Positions 35,421 to 45,714 of a stretch of DNA of 64,000 nt are shown here, in pieces. The DNA comes from Dawidia cretensis (GTDB lineage Bacteria; Bacteroidota; Bacteroidia; Cytophagales; Cyclobacteriaceae). Both the position numbers and the translations under genes were made by a program. Under the pieces are notes generated by a model. That model saw nothing but the letters and a program-made list of their open reading frames with translations, was not told the DNA's origin and searched no databases. Location of the stretch: positions 44,160 to 108,159 of the forward strand of contig NZ_JAHESE010000028.1 in assembly GCF_018598175.1 (NCBI RefSeq). The letters are read 5' to 3'. Numbering within the stretch: position 1 is the first letter of the stretch; each line of letters begins with the position of its first letter.

Positions 35421-38400
35421 TCAGGAAACGCCGTGCGCGAAGCTACCACCGCCAAAGGGTGTGTCTTTTTTAACACCCCGCATGGCATATTCGGACGGAA
35501 GTACGTGGTACGTGTCCTTGAATTGCCGCGTAAAATACTTGGGGTTGTTAAAGCCCACACGGTAAGCAATCTCAGAAATCGTTAGCTGGCTCTTTTCCAG
35601 CAGCTGGGCAGCATGTTGCAAACGGATGGACCGGATAAACTCCACCGGCGTCTTGCCGGTTAGGCTGCTGATTTTGCGGTAGAGGTGAATGCGGCTCATG
35701 CCCAGCTCGTGGCTGAGGGCCTCGACCGAAAAATCGGCGTCTTCCAGGTTGGCTTCCACCATGGCCACGGCTTTGCTGATAAGTTTTTCGTCCAGCGGCG
35801 TGATGGTTACTGCGCTGCCCTTCACGGCCAGGTATTGCTGAAATGATTTCCGCGTGGCTTCCTGCTGGCGCAGGATGTTGCGCAACCGCGACTGCAATAT
35901 TTCCACGCTAAAGGGTTTGACGACATAGTCGTTGGCGCCGGTGTCGTATCCTTCGCGCTTTTGCTCTTCCGAGCTGCGGGCCGTTAACAGCACCACGGGA
36001 ATGTGCGATGTGCGTTCGTCGCCTTTCAGGCGTCGGCACAGATCGGTGCCGCTCAAGCCGGGCATCATCACGTCGCTTACAATCAGGTCGGGTATAGTTT
36101 CAATTGCCAGACGCCAACCCTCCGTGCCGTTCGGCGCTTCCAGTACGGTATATTCTTCGCGCAGGTTGTCCTGCAGGTAAAAACGGAAGTCGTGGTTGTC
36201 CTCTACTAATAATAGCAGGGGTTTGCGGCTGTCGCGCGGCGTCACGGCAACGGCGGACTGCGACTGGGGTATAGGTATCGCGACCGGTGCCGTGGCCGCC
36301 AACGGAAAGGGTACGGGCGCGGCGGTGCCTGCCTGTGGTATGGGTTGTAAGGGCAGCAGAATGGTAAACCGGCTGCCTTTTTCGGGTTCGCTCTCCACGC
36401 CGATGGTACCGCCGTGTACTTTCACAAACTCCCGCGTAATGGCCAGCCCGATGCCACTGCCCTGGTTGATCATGCCGGTGGGCAGGTCGTGCTGAAAAAA
36501 GCGTTCGAAGATGCGGCCCTGTTTTTCCACCGGAATGCCAATGCCGGTGTCTTCTACACAAATACGTACGCCGGGTTTCGCATCGTCCGCACCCGGCGCG
36601 TGATCGAGGCGCACACTGATGCGGCCGTGCTCGGGCGTGAATTTAAAGGCGTTGGACAGCAGGTTGAATAATATCTTTTCGAGTTTGTCCGGGTCGAACA
36701 AGGTGTCGAGTCGCTCAAGGGTGGTAAAGAAACTCAGGTGTATGTCGTTCTTCTCCGACAGATCGGAAAAGCTGTAGGTCGTTTCGCGCACAAACTGCAC
36801 CAGGTCACCGGCAGCGGGGTAATAGGGTATACCCTGTGTTTCCAGTTTGCGGAAGTCCAGCAGTTGGTTGACCAGGTTTAGCAGCCGGCGTGCATTGCGC
36901 TGGATCAGCTGAAACTGGCGCGCGTGGGTGTGGTCGGCCAGCTGGGTGAGTTTCTCCATCGGGGCCAGAATGAGTGCCAGCGGCGTACGGAATTCATGGC
37001 TCACGTTGGTGAAGAAGCGAATCTTCATCAGGTCGAGCTCGTGCATGCGCTGGGCTTCGGCACGCTCCTGTTGCAGCCGCACGTTGGCCCGCTCACGCAA
37101 CAGCAATACCTTGCGCGCGGCAATCAGGATCGCGACCAGCAAGATGACATAGAGGACAAACGCCAACTCGCTTTTCCAGAACGGTGGTTCAACGACAATG
37201 GCTACGGCTGCGCCCACCTCGTTCCAGGTGCGATCGTTGTTGGACGCGCGTACGCGGAACGTATAGCGGCCGGGGTCGAGGTTGGTATACGTGGCTTTGC
37301 GCGTGTGCGGATCTGCCGTGATCCAGTCTTTGTTGAATCCCTCCAGTCGGTATTGATATTGGTTTTTCTCCGGATGCAGATAGTTCAGGGCCACGAACTG
37401 CAACGCAAAAAAGTCCTGGTGGTGCTGCAGGGTGATGGTGGCGGTTTCGGTAATCGACTGTGCCAGCACAGGGTCGCCGCCGTGTACCGGCTCGCCCACG
37501 CCGATACGTTTGTTGAACAGCTCGAAGCCGCTGATCACCACGGGGGGGATATAGGCGTTCGGGGTGATCTTGTCGGGGTTGAAAATGTTGAACCCGTTCA
37601 GGCCCCGAACACCAGCTCGCCGCTGCGCAGCCGGGCCCCGGCGTTTTCGTTGAAGTGCGCACCCTGCAATCCGTCCGACGCGTCGTAACGCGATACCTGT
37701 ACGCGCAGGTCTGGTATGGCGGTACCCGTCACGGTGGCGCGTCCCAATCCGTTCGGTGTACTCAGCCACAGGTTGCCGGCGCTGTCTTCGGCAATCGACA
37801 GTACCGTGTTGTGCGGAAGCCCGTCTTCCTGGCGGAAAACCCGAAACGACTGCGTGGCAGGATCGAATACGTTCAGGCCCGAGGCGGTTCCCACCCACAG
37901 GCGGTTGGCGCGATCGCGGTACAGGGCGTGCACGATGTTGTCGCTCAGGCTATGGGCATCGTTCAGGTTGCTGAGGTAGTGCGTCACGTGCCGTGTATGC
38001 GGGTTCATCACCTCCAGGCCATACGCCGTGCCGATCCACAACAGCCCGTGGTCGTCTTCCAGTATCTCACTGACGTACGACGAGTGAATGGAGTTTTTGC
38101 GGCCGGCCGGATAATGATGAAAGATTTTTCGCTGGCGGTCGAACCGGTCCAGGCCGCCGTCCAGGGTGCCGATCCACAACTGGCCTTTGCTGTCTTCGTA
38201 AATTTCCCATACACTGTCGTGTGCCAGGCTGGTGGTGTCGCCGGCGTGGTGCCGATACGTGGTGAAGTGCCGGCCGTCATAGCTCGACAGGCCGCCGTAA
38301 TACGTGCCGATCCACAGTACTTGCTGGCGATCGAGGTACAGGCTCACAATCACATCGCTGCCGGGGACATGGTGCTGGCGGAAGGTATTTTTAAGTCGGT

Positions 38401-39583
38401 CGAAATACAGTAACCCTCCACCGTTGGTGGCAATCCACAGGTTTCCCCGGGCATCTTCGGCAAAGCGGTTGATGTCGTCGTACGGCTGGCCGTGCGGCGC
38501 GGCCGGGTTTTTACGGTATACGGGAAAGCGATAAAAATCTTCGTGGTAATACGAAATGCCGGCCTTGTAGGTACCCGCCCAGACAATGCCCTGGTCGTCG
38601 CGGTAAAGGGTATTGACCGTGTTCTGGCCCAGGCTTTTGTCGTCGAGCGGGTCGTGCAGCAGGTACTGTACGGTGTGTTTCTTTTTGTCGACGATGTTGA
38701 TGCCGCCGTGGTCGGTGGCAACCCACAGCAGGCCGTTGTTATCTTGTACCACGCTGCGCACGGCGCTGGTGTTGATGGGCACGGCGCCCGGCGCCTGGCC
38801 CACGGGGGCAAAGGTTTGTTCGGCGGCCGAAAAGAAGTACAGACCGCGGTTGTCGAGGTATACATGTATCCACAAGTCGCCATCACGGTCGCACAGCAGC
38901 GTGTAGGGCAGGGAGGCGCCGTGGTGCTGGGTTTTGAGGTAGTCGTTGCGGTAGATTATCCTGCGTGTACGGGTATCGTATTTTTCCAGTAGTCCGTCGG
39001 CGTGCAGCAGCCACAGGTTGTTATGTGGGTCAAACGCCAGGCTGACAATGGGACTAACCAGGGCACCGCTTCCGGTAGCCGGTAGCAACGCCGTGGTAGT
39101 CCGGTGGCGGTCATACCGAAAAACACCGGCGGTGGCATGCACAAAGTAATAATTACCGCCCGGGTCACGGACGATGCTGCTGATCACGCCGTTCGGAATA
39201 TGCAGGGCGTGTAGAAAAGGCGCCGGGTTACGGCTTATTCTCTCCGTGGCCGGATCATAGACGTTCACGCCCTGCGGGGTCGTGATCCAGATCTTGCCGT
39301 CGGGGCCTTCGCAAAGCCGCGAAATGCTGTTGTGTACCAACGTGGTGGTATCTGTGGGGTTATGCGTAAAAATGGTAAACGAGTAGCCGTCGTACCGGTT
39401 CAGGCCGGAGATGGTCCCGACCCACAAAAAGCCCTTGCTGTCTTTTAGAAAACAGGTAACGTAGTTGTTCGAAAGACCGTGATTGTTGTCCAGTCGTTTA
39501 AAACGGTATTGGGCCGGTTGACCGCACACGCAGCCACACCCCAACACTGCCAGCAGGATCCAAATAGCAGCACGCCATCCCAT
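35421..39583 (-). CDS. Hybrid two-component system regulator, split by a one-base frameshift
   Basis: About 1,387 residues when repaired. The N-terminal part has a signal peptide and at least a dozen two-component propeller repeats (for example 'DSKGFLWVGTISGLNRYDG'). Near 37603-37606 the run GGGG should be five G: the frame stops at TGA (37598-37600) after 'SGELVFGA', while the adjacent frame continues 'LNGFNIFNPDKITP'. Then come a Y_Y_Y domain, one TM segment (about 807-827), a histidine kinase core ('VSHEFRTPLALILAP', 'NLLSNAFKF', 'GSGIGLAI'), a receiver ('VSDVMMPG') and an AraC HTH ('ISEIAYRVGFNNPKYFTRQF'). Such regulators sense glycan fragments in the periplasm and switch on the adjacent SusCD genes. 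Either a pseudogene or a sequencing error. Confidence 0.9.
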
Positions 39584-39789
39584 CGGTGGTAAAAAGGATT
39601 AGGTTCGTATACAAGGTAACGAAAGTCTGTCGCCGATCCGAGCATTCGGGAGACAAACACATCTACTTCGATTGTTTGAGGCATGCGGTGGAAAATTACG
39701 CACACTCCTGGGTACGGTAGGTGTCGTAGGTGAAGAGAGCAGAAAATACGCAGATCACCGTCAGCTTTCCGTGACCGGCTATGATCGCA

Positions 39790-41322
39790 TTAATCAGCCG
39801 CTACCCTATATTCCGGATCTTCGATCACATTAACATCGATGACCGACGCCGCATTTTTCAACAACGTTCGGCAGTCTTCGCTTAAGTGACGCAAGCGCAG
39901 TGTTTTGCCCGCCTGGTGATAACGCTCTGTCAACTTATTCAGCGCGTCGATGGCGCTCATATCGGCCACCCGGCTTTCCTTAAAATCCACCACCACTTCG
40001 TTGGGGTCATGCTGAACATCAAATTTCTCCAGGAACGTCGTGACCGAACCGAAAAACAGCGGTCCGAAAATCTCATAATGTTTCACCCCGTGGTCGTCGG
40101 TATATTTCCGGGCGCGGATCCGTTTCGCGCTCTCCCACGCAAACACCAGCGCTGCGATAATGACGCCGATCAGCACGGCCAATGCCAGGTTGTGGAGCCA
40201 GATCGTAATCAGCGCCACGAGCACACCGACAACGATGTCGTGCTTCGGCATTTTGTTGACAATCCGCAAGCTGATCCATTCAAATGTACCGATGGCAACC
40301 ATAATCATCACACCGACCAATGCGGCCATGGGCACTCGTTCGATAATCGGTGCGCCAAACAGAATGATCAGCAGAATGGTGACAGCGGCTATGATACCCG
40401 ACAGCCGTGCCCGCGAACCTGCGGAAAGGTTTACGAACGACTGCGCAATCATCGCACAACCGCCCATGCCGGTAAAAAATCCGTTTACTATGTTTGCCGT
40501 TCCCTGCGCTACTGCCTCCTTATTGCCTCTGCCTTTAGTGCCCGTGATTTCGTCCACCACGTTCAGTGTCAGCAGGCTCTCGATCAATCCTACACCGGCC
40601 ATGACCAGCGCATAGGGGAAAATGATTTGCAGGGTCTCTAACGTGAAGGGCACAGTCGGTATGTGGAAGGGTGGGAAACCGCCGCTGATGCGGGCGATGT
40701 CTTGCACCGTCTTCGTATCGATCCCCAGTCCCAGTACGATCAACGAAACAACGACGATCGCCACCAGGGAGGCCGGCACGGCTTTGGTGATTTTCGGAAA
40801 ATAGAGCACGATCAGTATGGTCAGCGCCACCAGGCCCAGCATCGTCCAAAGCGCGGTGCCGGTAAGCCAGGTGGTTCCGCTTACCGAGGTGATTTTGAAT
40901 TGCTCGATCTGCGCCATAAAGATGATCACCGCCAGTCCGTTCACGAACCCATACATTACGGGCTGTGGCACCAACCGAATAAATTTTCCAAGCCGGCAGA
41001 TCCCCACCGTCATCTGTAACACACCGGCCAACGCTACCGCGGCAAATACATACTCCACACCATGCGACTGCATCAGCGCGATCAGGGTGACGACCGTCGC
41101 GCCGGCACCACCCGATACCATCCCGGGGCGTCCGCCTAAAACGGCGGTGACCAGGCCCATTAAAAACGCTGCATACAATCCGGTTAAAGGCGACAGACCC
41201 GCCAGGATGGCAAACGAGAGCGATTCGGGTATCATCGTCATGGCAACGGTCAGGCCGGCCAGGACTTCTGTTTTGTAGTTTATTTTCTGACGGAAGTTGA
41301 ATAGGTTGACGAAAGGCTTCAT
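39790..41322 (-). CDS. SulP-family anion transporter with STAS domain
   Basis: 510 residues from the ATG at 41320-41322 ('[20 protein letters not shown]'); the frame opens at 41412 but that part lies in a conserved upstream sequence also found at 58265-58325. The membrane domain has the SulP signature near residues 25-60 ('[20 protein letters not shown]') and about ten to twelve hydrophobic segments. The C-terminal STAS domain (about 410-490) includes 'VVVDFKESRVADMSAIDALN'. SulP proteins move sulfate, bicarbonate or other anions across the inner membrane. Given the ASST gene in the adjacent unit, sulfate is a reasonable but unproven substrate. A broken partial copy exists at 57887-58264. Confidence 0.93.
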   Translation of the reverse strand: MKPFVNLFNFRQKINYKTEVLAGLTVAMTMIPESLSFAILAGLSPLTGLYAAFLMGLVTAVLGGRPGMVSGGAGATVVTLIALMQSHGVEYVFAAVALAGVLQMTVGICRLGKFIRLVPQPVMYGFVNGLAVIIFMAQIEQFKITSVSGTTWLTGTALWTMLGLVALTILIVLYFPKITKAVPASLVAIVVVSLIVLGLGIDTKTVQDIARISGGFPPFHIPTVPFTLETLQIIFPYALVMAGVGLIESLLTLNVVDEITGTKGRGNKEAVAQGTANIVNGFFTGMGGCAMIAQSFVNLSAGSRARLSGIIAAVTILLIILFGAPIIERVPMAALVGVMIMVAIGTFEWISLRIVNKMPKHDIVVGVLVALITIWLHNLALAVLIGVIIAALVFAWESAKRIRARKYTDDHGVKHYEIFGPLFFGSVTTFLEKFDVQHDPNEVVVDFKESRVADMSAIDALNKLTERYHQAGKTLRLRHLSEDCRTLLKNAASVIDVNVIEDPEYRVAAD

Positions 41323-41725
41323 GGACGGTGGATCGTGCGACGGAAAGGGGCAAATATACGGGGGAATTTGGTCGTTTGGGAGGGGAGGCTTACGAGCAGT
41401 CCCATGACTCAAGAAAATGGCATATCGCTATACAATGAATTGTACGAAACGGATACTAGAAAAACATTGTAATTGCGAAATACTAAAGAAGGATAAAACC
41501 AAATTAACAACCTGGAGGGTGTGAACTTCATAATCCGGGCGAAGCTGAACGAAATTCCGATCAAAGGTATTTCTGTCAGTGCGATCTCGAAAAATACACT
41601 CTTCGTTATTACCTTTCTCTCAACCCCAGAGAAATTCGAATCTTTTATGGAAGAGTATCGAAAAGCGATGAACAGCCTGGTCCTCAATTGCTCTATATAC
41701 ATCACCCGGTTATCGCCAGCAATTT

Positions 41726-41926
41726 TTAAAACTGCCACGCATCGGGAAGTAACAAATTAATGACGTTAATTAACATAACCAAAGCCCACGAACCAATTAG
41801 AATGAGTAATGCCTTTTTGAAATGAGCGTTATTTTTCTCCATGATTCCCTTAAATAGAAAAACAAACATAGCAACGATACCAGACGCGATAATCAATATC
41901 GTTAGTATGAGGGTCACGGCAAGCAT
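41726..41926 (-). CDS. Small two-helix membrane protein
   Basis: 66 residues consisting almost wholly of two hydrophobic segments ('LAVTLILTILIIASGIVAMF' and 'ALLILIGSWALVMLINVINL') joined by a charged loop 'KGIMEKNNAHFKK'. The pattern is convincing for a small inner-membrane protein, but no family is recognised. The neighbouring DNA (41413-41725) contains overlapping frames on both strands, none with recognisable features. Confidence 0.6.
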   Translation of the reverse strand: MLAVTLILTILIIASGIVAMFVFLFKGIMEKNNAHFKKALLILIGSWALVMLINVINLLLPDAWQF

Positions 41927-42341
41927 ATCCCAAAAATACCATCAGATCAGCTACATTCCAAAAGTCTGCATCTGTGTGGACCATAGAATTGCCAGGCATG
42001 AGTGGTTCCGCGGATGGCTGCCAATTGCAGGTATACCTCGTACACGCGTATCTGTAACGCGCTGAGATAAGCATTGAGCCCCCGCGCAACTTCACGCGCG
42101 CACATAGCCCTGCCCGTGGTAGCATCCCAACGGACCGGCTCGCAGGAAAGACGCGTGGAAACACCGCCTGATCAAGATTTAACAGGTGATCGTCAATCCT
42201 TTGCGAGAGAGTTTGGTGAGTCTTTGCGAGTTTCAAATAACTCACCGATCTCACTCAAACAGATTGAGTTTAGGTGAATTACCTTTTACCAACTGGTAAA
42301 AAAGTAGCTTCTTGGATAAGAATTGGATAATTAGTCAGAAT
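41927..42341. other. Gene-free interval
   Basis: About 415 bases. The frames present on both strands have no start context, signal or recognised motif, and they overlap one another. The segment precedes a small plus-strand hypothetical gene and may hold its promoter; nothing specific is seen. Confidence 0.5.
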
Positions 42342-42584
42342 ATGGAAGATTATTTCGAGTTGCCTGTAACCTACAAGGGTGAGGAGTTGTTGCTAAAGGG
42401 CCGGTTGGCCGCCTTTACCTACGTTTACAAATTTTACGTCACGGTAGATGACAGTGAGTTGGAATTTGAACGGGATGATAATGGTGAGTTTCGGGTAATT
42501 TCTTCCGGGGGCGGCGAAGGCAACGTGGACCGAAACCTGATCGCCGCGATTATTGACGTGCTGGAAAAGTTGCAGACCATGTAA
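42342..42584 (+). CDS. Small hypothetical protein
   Basis: 80 residues from the ATG at 42342-42344; the frame is open ten codons further up from a TTG. Sequence pattern is an N-terminal beta hairpin ('ELPVTYKGEELLLKGRLAAF', 'YKFYVTVDDSELEFERD'), a Gly/Ser linker and a C-terminal helix 'NLIAAIIDVLEKLQ'. It looks like a genuine small cytoplasmic protein found next to accessory genes in Bacteroidota, but I cannot name the family. Confidence 0.7.
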   Translation: MEDYFELPVTYKGEELLLKGRLAAFTYVYKFYVTVDDSELEFERDDNGEFRVISSGGGEGNVDRNLIAAIIDVLEKLQTM

Positions 42585-42672
42585 TACGGTTAATGTGTTG
42601 TATATCCTCGCTGGAGGACGCGTGTTGTGCGCCCTATACGTTTAAAGTTTGTGCTATCCAACAGAGACTGGT

Positions 42673-42805
42673 TCACCTTTTCTCCAGTACAACCTGATTG
42701 CCCCATGCCGTGATCGCCTCCAAAACGGGGACAAACGTCTTGCCAAACTCCGTCAGAATATGAACAACTTTAACGGGCGGCTTTCTTCCATAGGCTTTTC
42801 GCGCC
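42673..42805 (-). pseudogene. C-terminal fragment of an HxlR-type regulator
   Basis: The minus frame ending at the TGA at 42673-42675 reads 'KPPVKVVHILTEFGKTFVPV' then 'LEAITAWGNQVV', which matches the C-terminal wing of HxlR-family winged-helix regulators (P-x-V-x-Y-x-L-T-x-x-G ... L-x-x-x-x-x-W-G). Nothing of the recognition helix remains upstream; the sequence changes abruptly near 42805 into a scrap of another gene. Confidence 0.7.
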
Positions 42806-42811
42806 TGGAAA

Positions 42812-42880
42812 TCATTAGCGAAAGACAGGGGCATTCCGATCAACGCATCCGATATTGTGAAAACTGAAGGGCACCTTTTC
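42812..42880 (+). pseudogene. Scrap homologous to the gene at 58884-59330
   Basis: The frame reads 'SLAKDRGIPINASDIVKTEG' and matches 'SLAKDRGIPINASYIVKMEM' inside the gene at 58884-59330. The DNA 42815-42865 matches 59066-59115 with few changes. Only about 20 codons remain, without start or stop. Confidence 0.75.
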
Positions 42881-42933
42881 CAAAGGCTACACTTTCGTGT
42901 AGGGTTCAGGACGTTTTTTGTGTATATGTTAGC

Positions 42934-43767
42934 ATGATGGACCTAAAAAAGCTACACGTATTTTTGCATACATTTTGCAGGTACTTTCTGGCAACCGTGA
43001 TCATTTCATACGCATTTGCCAAAATCTTCCAAACACAGTTTGTCACACAACCCAGTATATACGACAGGCCCGTTGGCTCATTGAATGGCTTTCTGCTTAC
43101 CTGGCATTATTTCGGATACTCGTATTGGTATAGCCTCGTTATAGCCTTTACACAAATTGCGAGTTCCATCCTATTGTTTTTTAGGAGAACGACCAGGGCC
43201 GGTGTCATTATATTCCTCACGTTTATGGTCAACATTCTGCTAACAGATTTTGCGTACGATATCGATGCCGCAAAAGGCATGGCGCTGACGTTAACGGCGA
43301 TGGCGCTGTTTGTGCTTTTGTCCGATTTTAAGTTCTTGTGGAAATATTTTGTCGAAGAGCCTCCCTTGTTTCAGGATAGCGACAGGCCTCGGTGGATGAA
43401 TAAGGCAAGCAAAATCAAATTCATTTACATTCCCTTTGTATTTATCGGTTTATTTGTTTTGATAACTTTCCTGCGGGATAAATACATGAGCAGGAACGAA
43501 TTCTACGGAACTTGGGAAAATGTAATTACCCTGGAACGGCTGCATTTTGAAGCGGGCCATACCTTTCAGCTGATGAAGCAACACGAATTTGAAAGCTTTG
43601 CCAGCGGAGCATATACGTTTACGGGGGATTCGATCGTGTTGAAATCGGAGGTCAGGAACGACTCCGATACATTGGAGATTTACCTGCAGGGCACGTATAC
43701 ATTAACGCTTGAGCAATTGACGATGAGATCGAAAGATCGTGATTGGGAATTTAAGAGAATCAGGTGA
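42934..43767 (+). CDS. DoxX-like membrane protein with extracytoplasmic C-terminal domain
   Basis: 277 residues. Five hydrophobic segments are visible: near 10-28, 55-78 ('YWYSLVIAFTQIASSILLFF'), 85-100, 110-128 ('MALTLTAMALFVLLSDF') and 160-178 ('FIYIPFVFIGLFVLITFL'). The first four resemble the DoxX/DoxD four-helix layout, where a similar 'YAFAKI' motif follows the first helix. The last 95 residues are a small beta-rich domain ('GTWENVITLERLHFEAGHTF', 'GAYTFTGDSIVLKSEV'), like a lipocalin-type stress-response module. Function is unknown. It stands alone. Confidence 0.78.
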   Translation: MMDLKKLHVFLHTFCRYFLATVIISYAFAKIFQTQFVTQPSIYDRPVGSLNGFLLTWHYFGYSYWYSLVIAFTQIASSILLFFRRTTRAGVIIFLTFMVNILLTDFAYDIDAAKGMALTLTAMALFVLLSDFKFLWKYFVEEPPLFQDSDRPRWMNKASKIKFIYIPFVFIGLFVLITFLRDKYMSRNEFYGTWENVITLERLHFEAGHTFQLMKQHEFESFASGAYTFTGDSIVLKSEVRNDSDTLEIYLQGTYTLTLEQLTMRSKDRDWEFKRIR

Positions 43768-44230
43768 AAATGAATGCCACCGATTGGATTAGAAAGAGTC
43801 CCGTTCGGGTGCCCCCTTAATCACCCCCGGGGGTTCTTTATAGTCGCCCGCCTATAAATCGTCAAAAAATTCCGTATCATTGGTAAACGTTCTATCTATC
43901 TTTAACACGGGAGATATTCGCGCGGCGCCGTAATTGGCCTAAAATATAGGATTCTTGATCTATTTTGCGTTAACGGGCGAACTAAGTAATCCCGGCCTCA
44001 CTAAAGTGAAGCAAAATGTAACGACCCCGGTCGCCCGGTTTCGGCCCTGTGGAATCCGGGCTTTTGCACATGCGTTGTGGACGACATGGCAAAGAATGAA
44101 ACAATGAAAATGAGTCAAAACAGGCGCCGCCGGCGTGTTGTTACGTGCAGGATGTTATCGAGAATACATACCGTATTGAATACATTCACCACCACGTATG
44201 CTAATAACAACAAGGGAACACTCCATTTAG
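43768..44230. other. Gene-free interval before the RHS tip
   Basis: About 460 bases without a supported gene. A GC palindrome ACCCCCGGGGGT at about 43825-43836, followed by TCTTTAT, could be a terminator for the preceding gene. The small plus frame at 44077-44274 has no coding character. The missing body of an RHS gene would have stood here, so this is probably a recombination scar. Confidence 0.5.
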
Positions 44231-45154
44231 ATTGCTATCGACCGACAGCTAACCAGACTTGCGGAAAATATTAAAAACAAGTATCTATATAACGACGGAT
44301 CAGAGAGACAAGATGAATTAGGTTTAGAGATTGACTTAACAAAGTTTCGAGCAAATGATCCTGCAATCGGAAGATGGTGGCAGGTTGATCCAAAAGTTGA
44401 TGAGTTTTATAGCTGGTCGCCGTACAACTATGGTTATAATAACCCTATCCGATACAATGACCCTCTTGGAGATGAGAGTGAGGAGTATCCAATTATCACA
44501 ATTACAAATCAAAAGATTGGTATTGCGGAGCAAAGACTTATTGGTTATGTGGGGAATCAGACATCGATGAATGTTGATTTGTATAAAGCTGTGGTAACCG
44601 ACACAGAAGATCCAAGCTATAGAATGGAATTTGCTGTAACAAGGGATGGATTCGCCGTAATGCCTGGCGACGCAACTTCCAGCGGAACTATCGCAACAAA
44701 TATGGCATTCGAGCCTCCAAGCGCAACGAATAATACTTACGACGCAAAGGTTATGAATGGTGGTTATCCAAAAGGAAATGGAACCGAGGCCTTGAAATTG
44801 ACGCAAAAAGGTTCGGAGGTTATGCATGCTGAACCAAATGCGAACGCTGTTGCGATGAATAAAGCGACAGGTGATGATTATAGAACTCAAGCAGGTGTAG
44901 CGAGTGGCGTTATGGTCCACGTTGGCGGAAACTTTACTAAAAAAGGTAACCCAGCGCTCGCCGCATCAGAAGGTTGTTTTGGCGTTTGTAATACGGGCAA
45001 CTCAAAGACAGATCCATCAAATGCCACAACAAATAATGTTATGCGTTCAGTCATCAATCAAGCCGCCAAAAGCAAGACGAATCCAGGTAGAATTGGTGTG
45101 AAAATCGAGAAGCGTGATAAAACTAAAATTCCAGATAAAGTCAAAGTAAACTAA
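44231..45154 (+). pseudogene. Orphan RHS-core tip with L,D-transpeptidase-like toxin domain
   Basis: The frame opens after a TAG at 44228 and has no full-length N-terminus. 'YLYNDGSERQDELGLEIDLT' to 'DPAIGRWWQVDPKVDE' and 'WSPYNYGYNNPIRYNDPLGD' (44280-44480) is the RHS-repeat-associated core, which normally ends a protein of more than 1,000 residues. About 225 residues of variable toxin tip follow. In it 'GVMVHVGGNF' (His at 44918) and 'ASEGCFGV' (Cys at 44975) form H-x15-S-x-G-C, the spacing of YkuD/Tlde1-like L,D-transpeptidase folds. A peptidoglycan-targeting role is inferred. The stop overlaps the next ATG (TAATG), the usual toxin-immunity link. It can only be expressed or reused after recombination with an intact RHS gene. 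Confidence 0.75.
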
Positions 45155-45618
45155 TGAGAGTAACAAGAACGTTTTTTTTATTTCTATTTCTTCTAGTGTT
45201 ATCATGTGATAGCCAGGACAAAGAGTATCATATGAATTCAATAGTAAAGGGGATAGAGGTTGGGAAAGAATATTCATTTTGTGATTCTGGTGAAGCAGAG
45301 GGTTGTTATTTGCTTTATGGCGGTAAACGCTACCTTAAAAAAGAAGAGTTATTTTTTAATAACGAAGGCTACATAGATAGTATACATGTTTTTAAAGCAG
45401 AGGGTGTCGTTAGCTATTCGTCAAAAGAACTGGCAAGTGATTCTTTACTTGTAAGAATTAATGGATGGCGAATAACAAATTTAGTAAAAGTAAAAAATGA
45501 CTCTATTGTATCGCCTTTCAATGCCACCGTATTGGAGTTGAACGCCGTGACGAAGAAAATATACTCACTAAATAAATCAAATGACCACAATTTTTTGTAC
45601 TTGATGGACTATCACTAG
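45154..45618 (+). CDS. Lipoprotein, probable immunity protein for the RHS tip
   Basis: 154 residues with a lipoprotein signal 'FFLFLFLLVLSCDSQ' (Cys near residue 18). The mature part is beta-rich ('EAEGCYLLYGGKRYLKKEEL', 'FKAEGVVSYSSKELASDSLL') with no recognised family. Its ATG overlaps the TAA of the RHS tip, so they are translationally coupled. Export to the periplasmic side fits a toxin that attacks the cell wall. Immunity function is inferred from position and localisation. Confidence 0.75.
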   Translation: MRVTRTFFLFLFLLVLSCDSQDKEYHMNSIVKGIEVGKEYSFCDSGEAEGCYLLYGGKRYLKKEELFFNNEGYIDSIHVFKAEGVVSYSSKELASDSLLVRINGWRITNLVKVKNDSIVSPFNATVLELNAVTKKIYSLNKSNDHNFLYLMDYH

Positions 45619-45714
45619 ACTGCATTCAGGATATTGTGAGACAGTGCGGTCAGAGGATACAATTGGTACGTTTGTTGCGTAGCACCATGGTACATAACGA
45701 TAAAACCATTCCCC

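Noticed and set aside
41409-41760. Overlapping frames on both strands (109 and 79 codons)
   Set aside because: Neither shows a convincing domain, signal peptide or composition; cannot choose between them.
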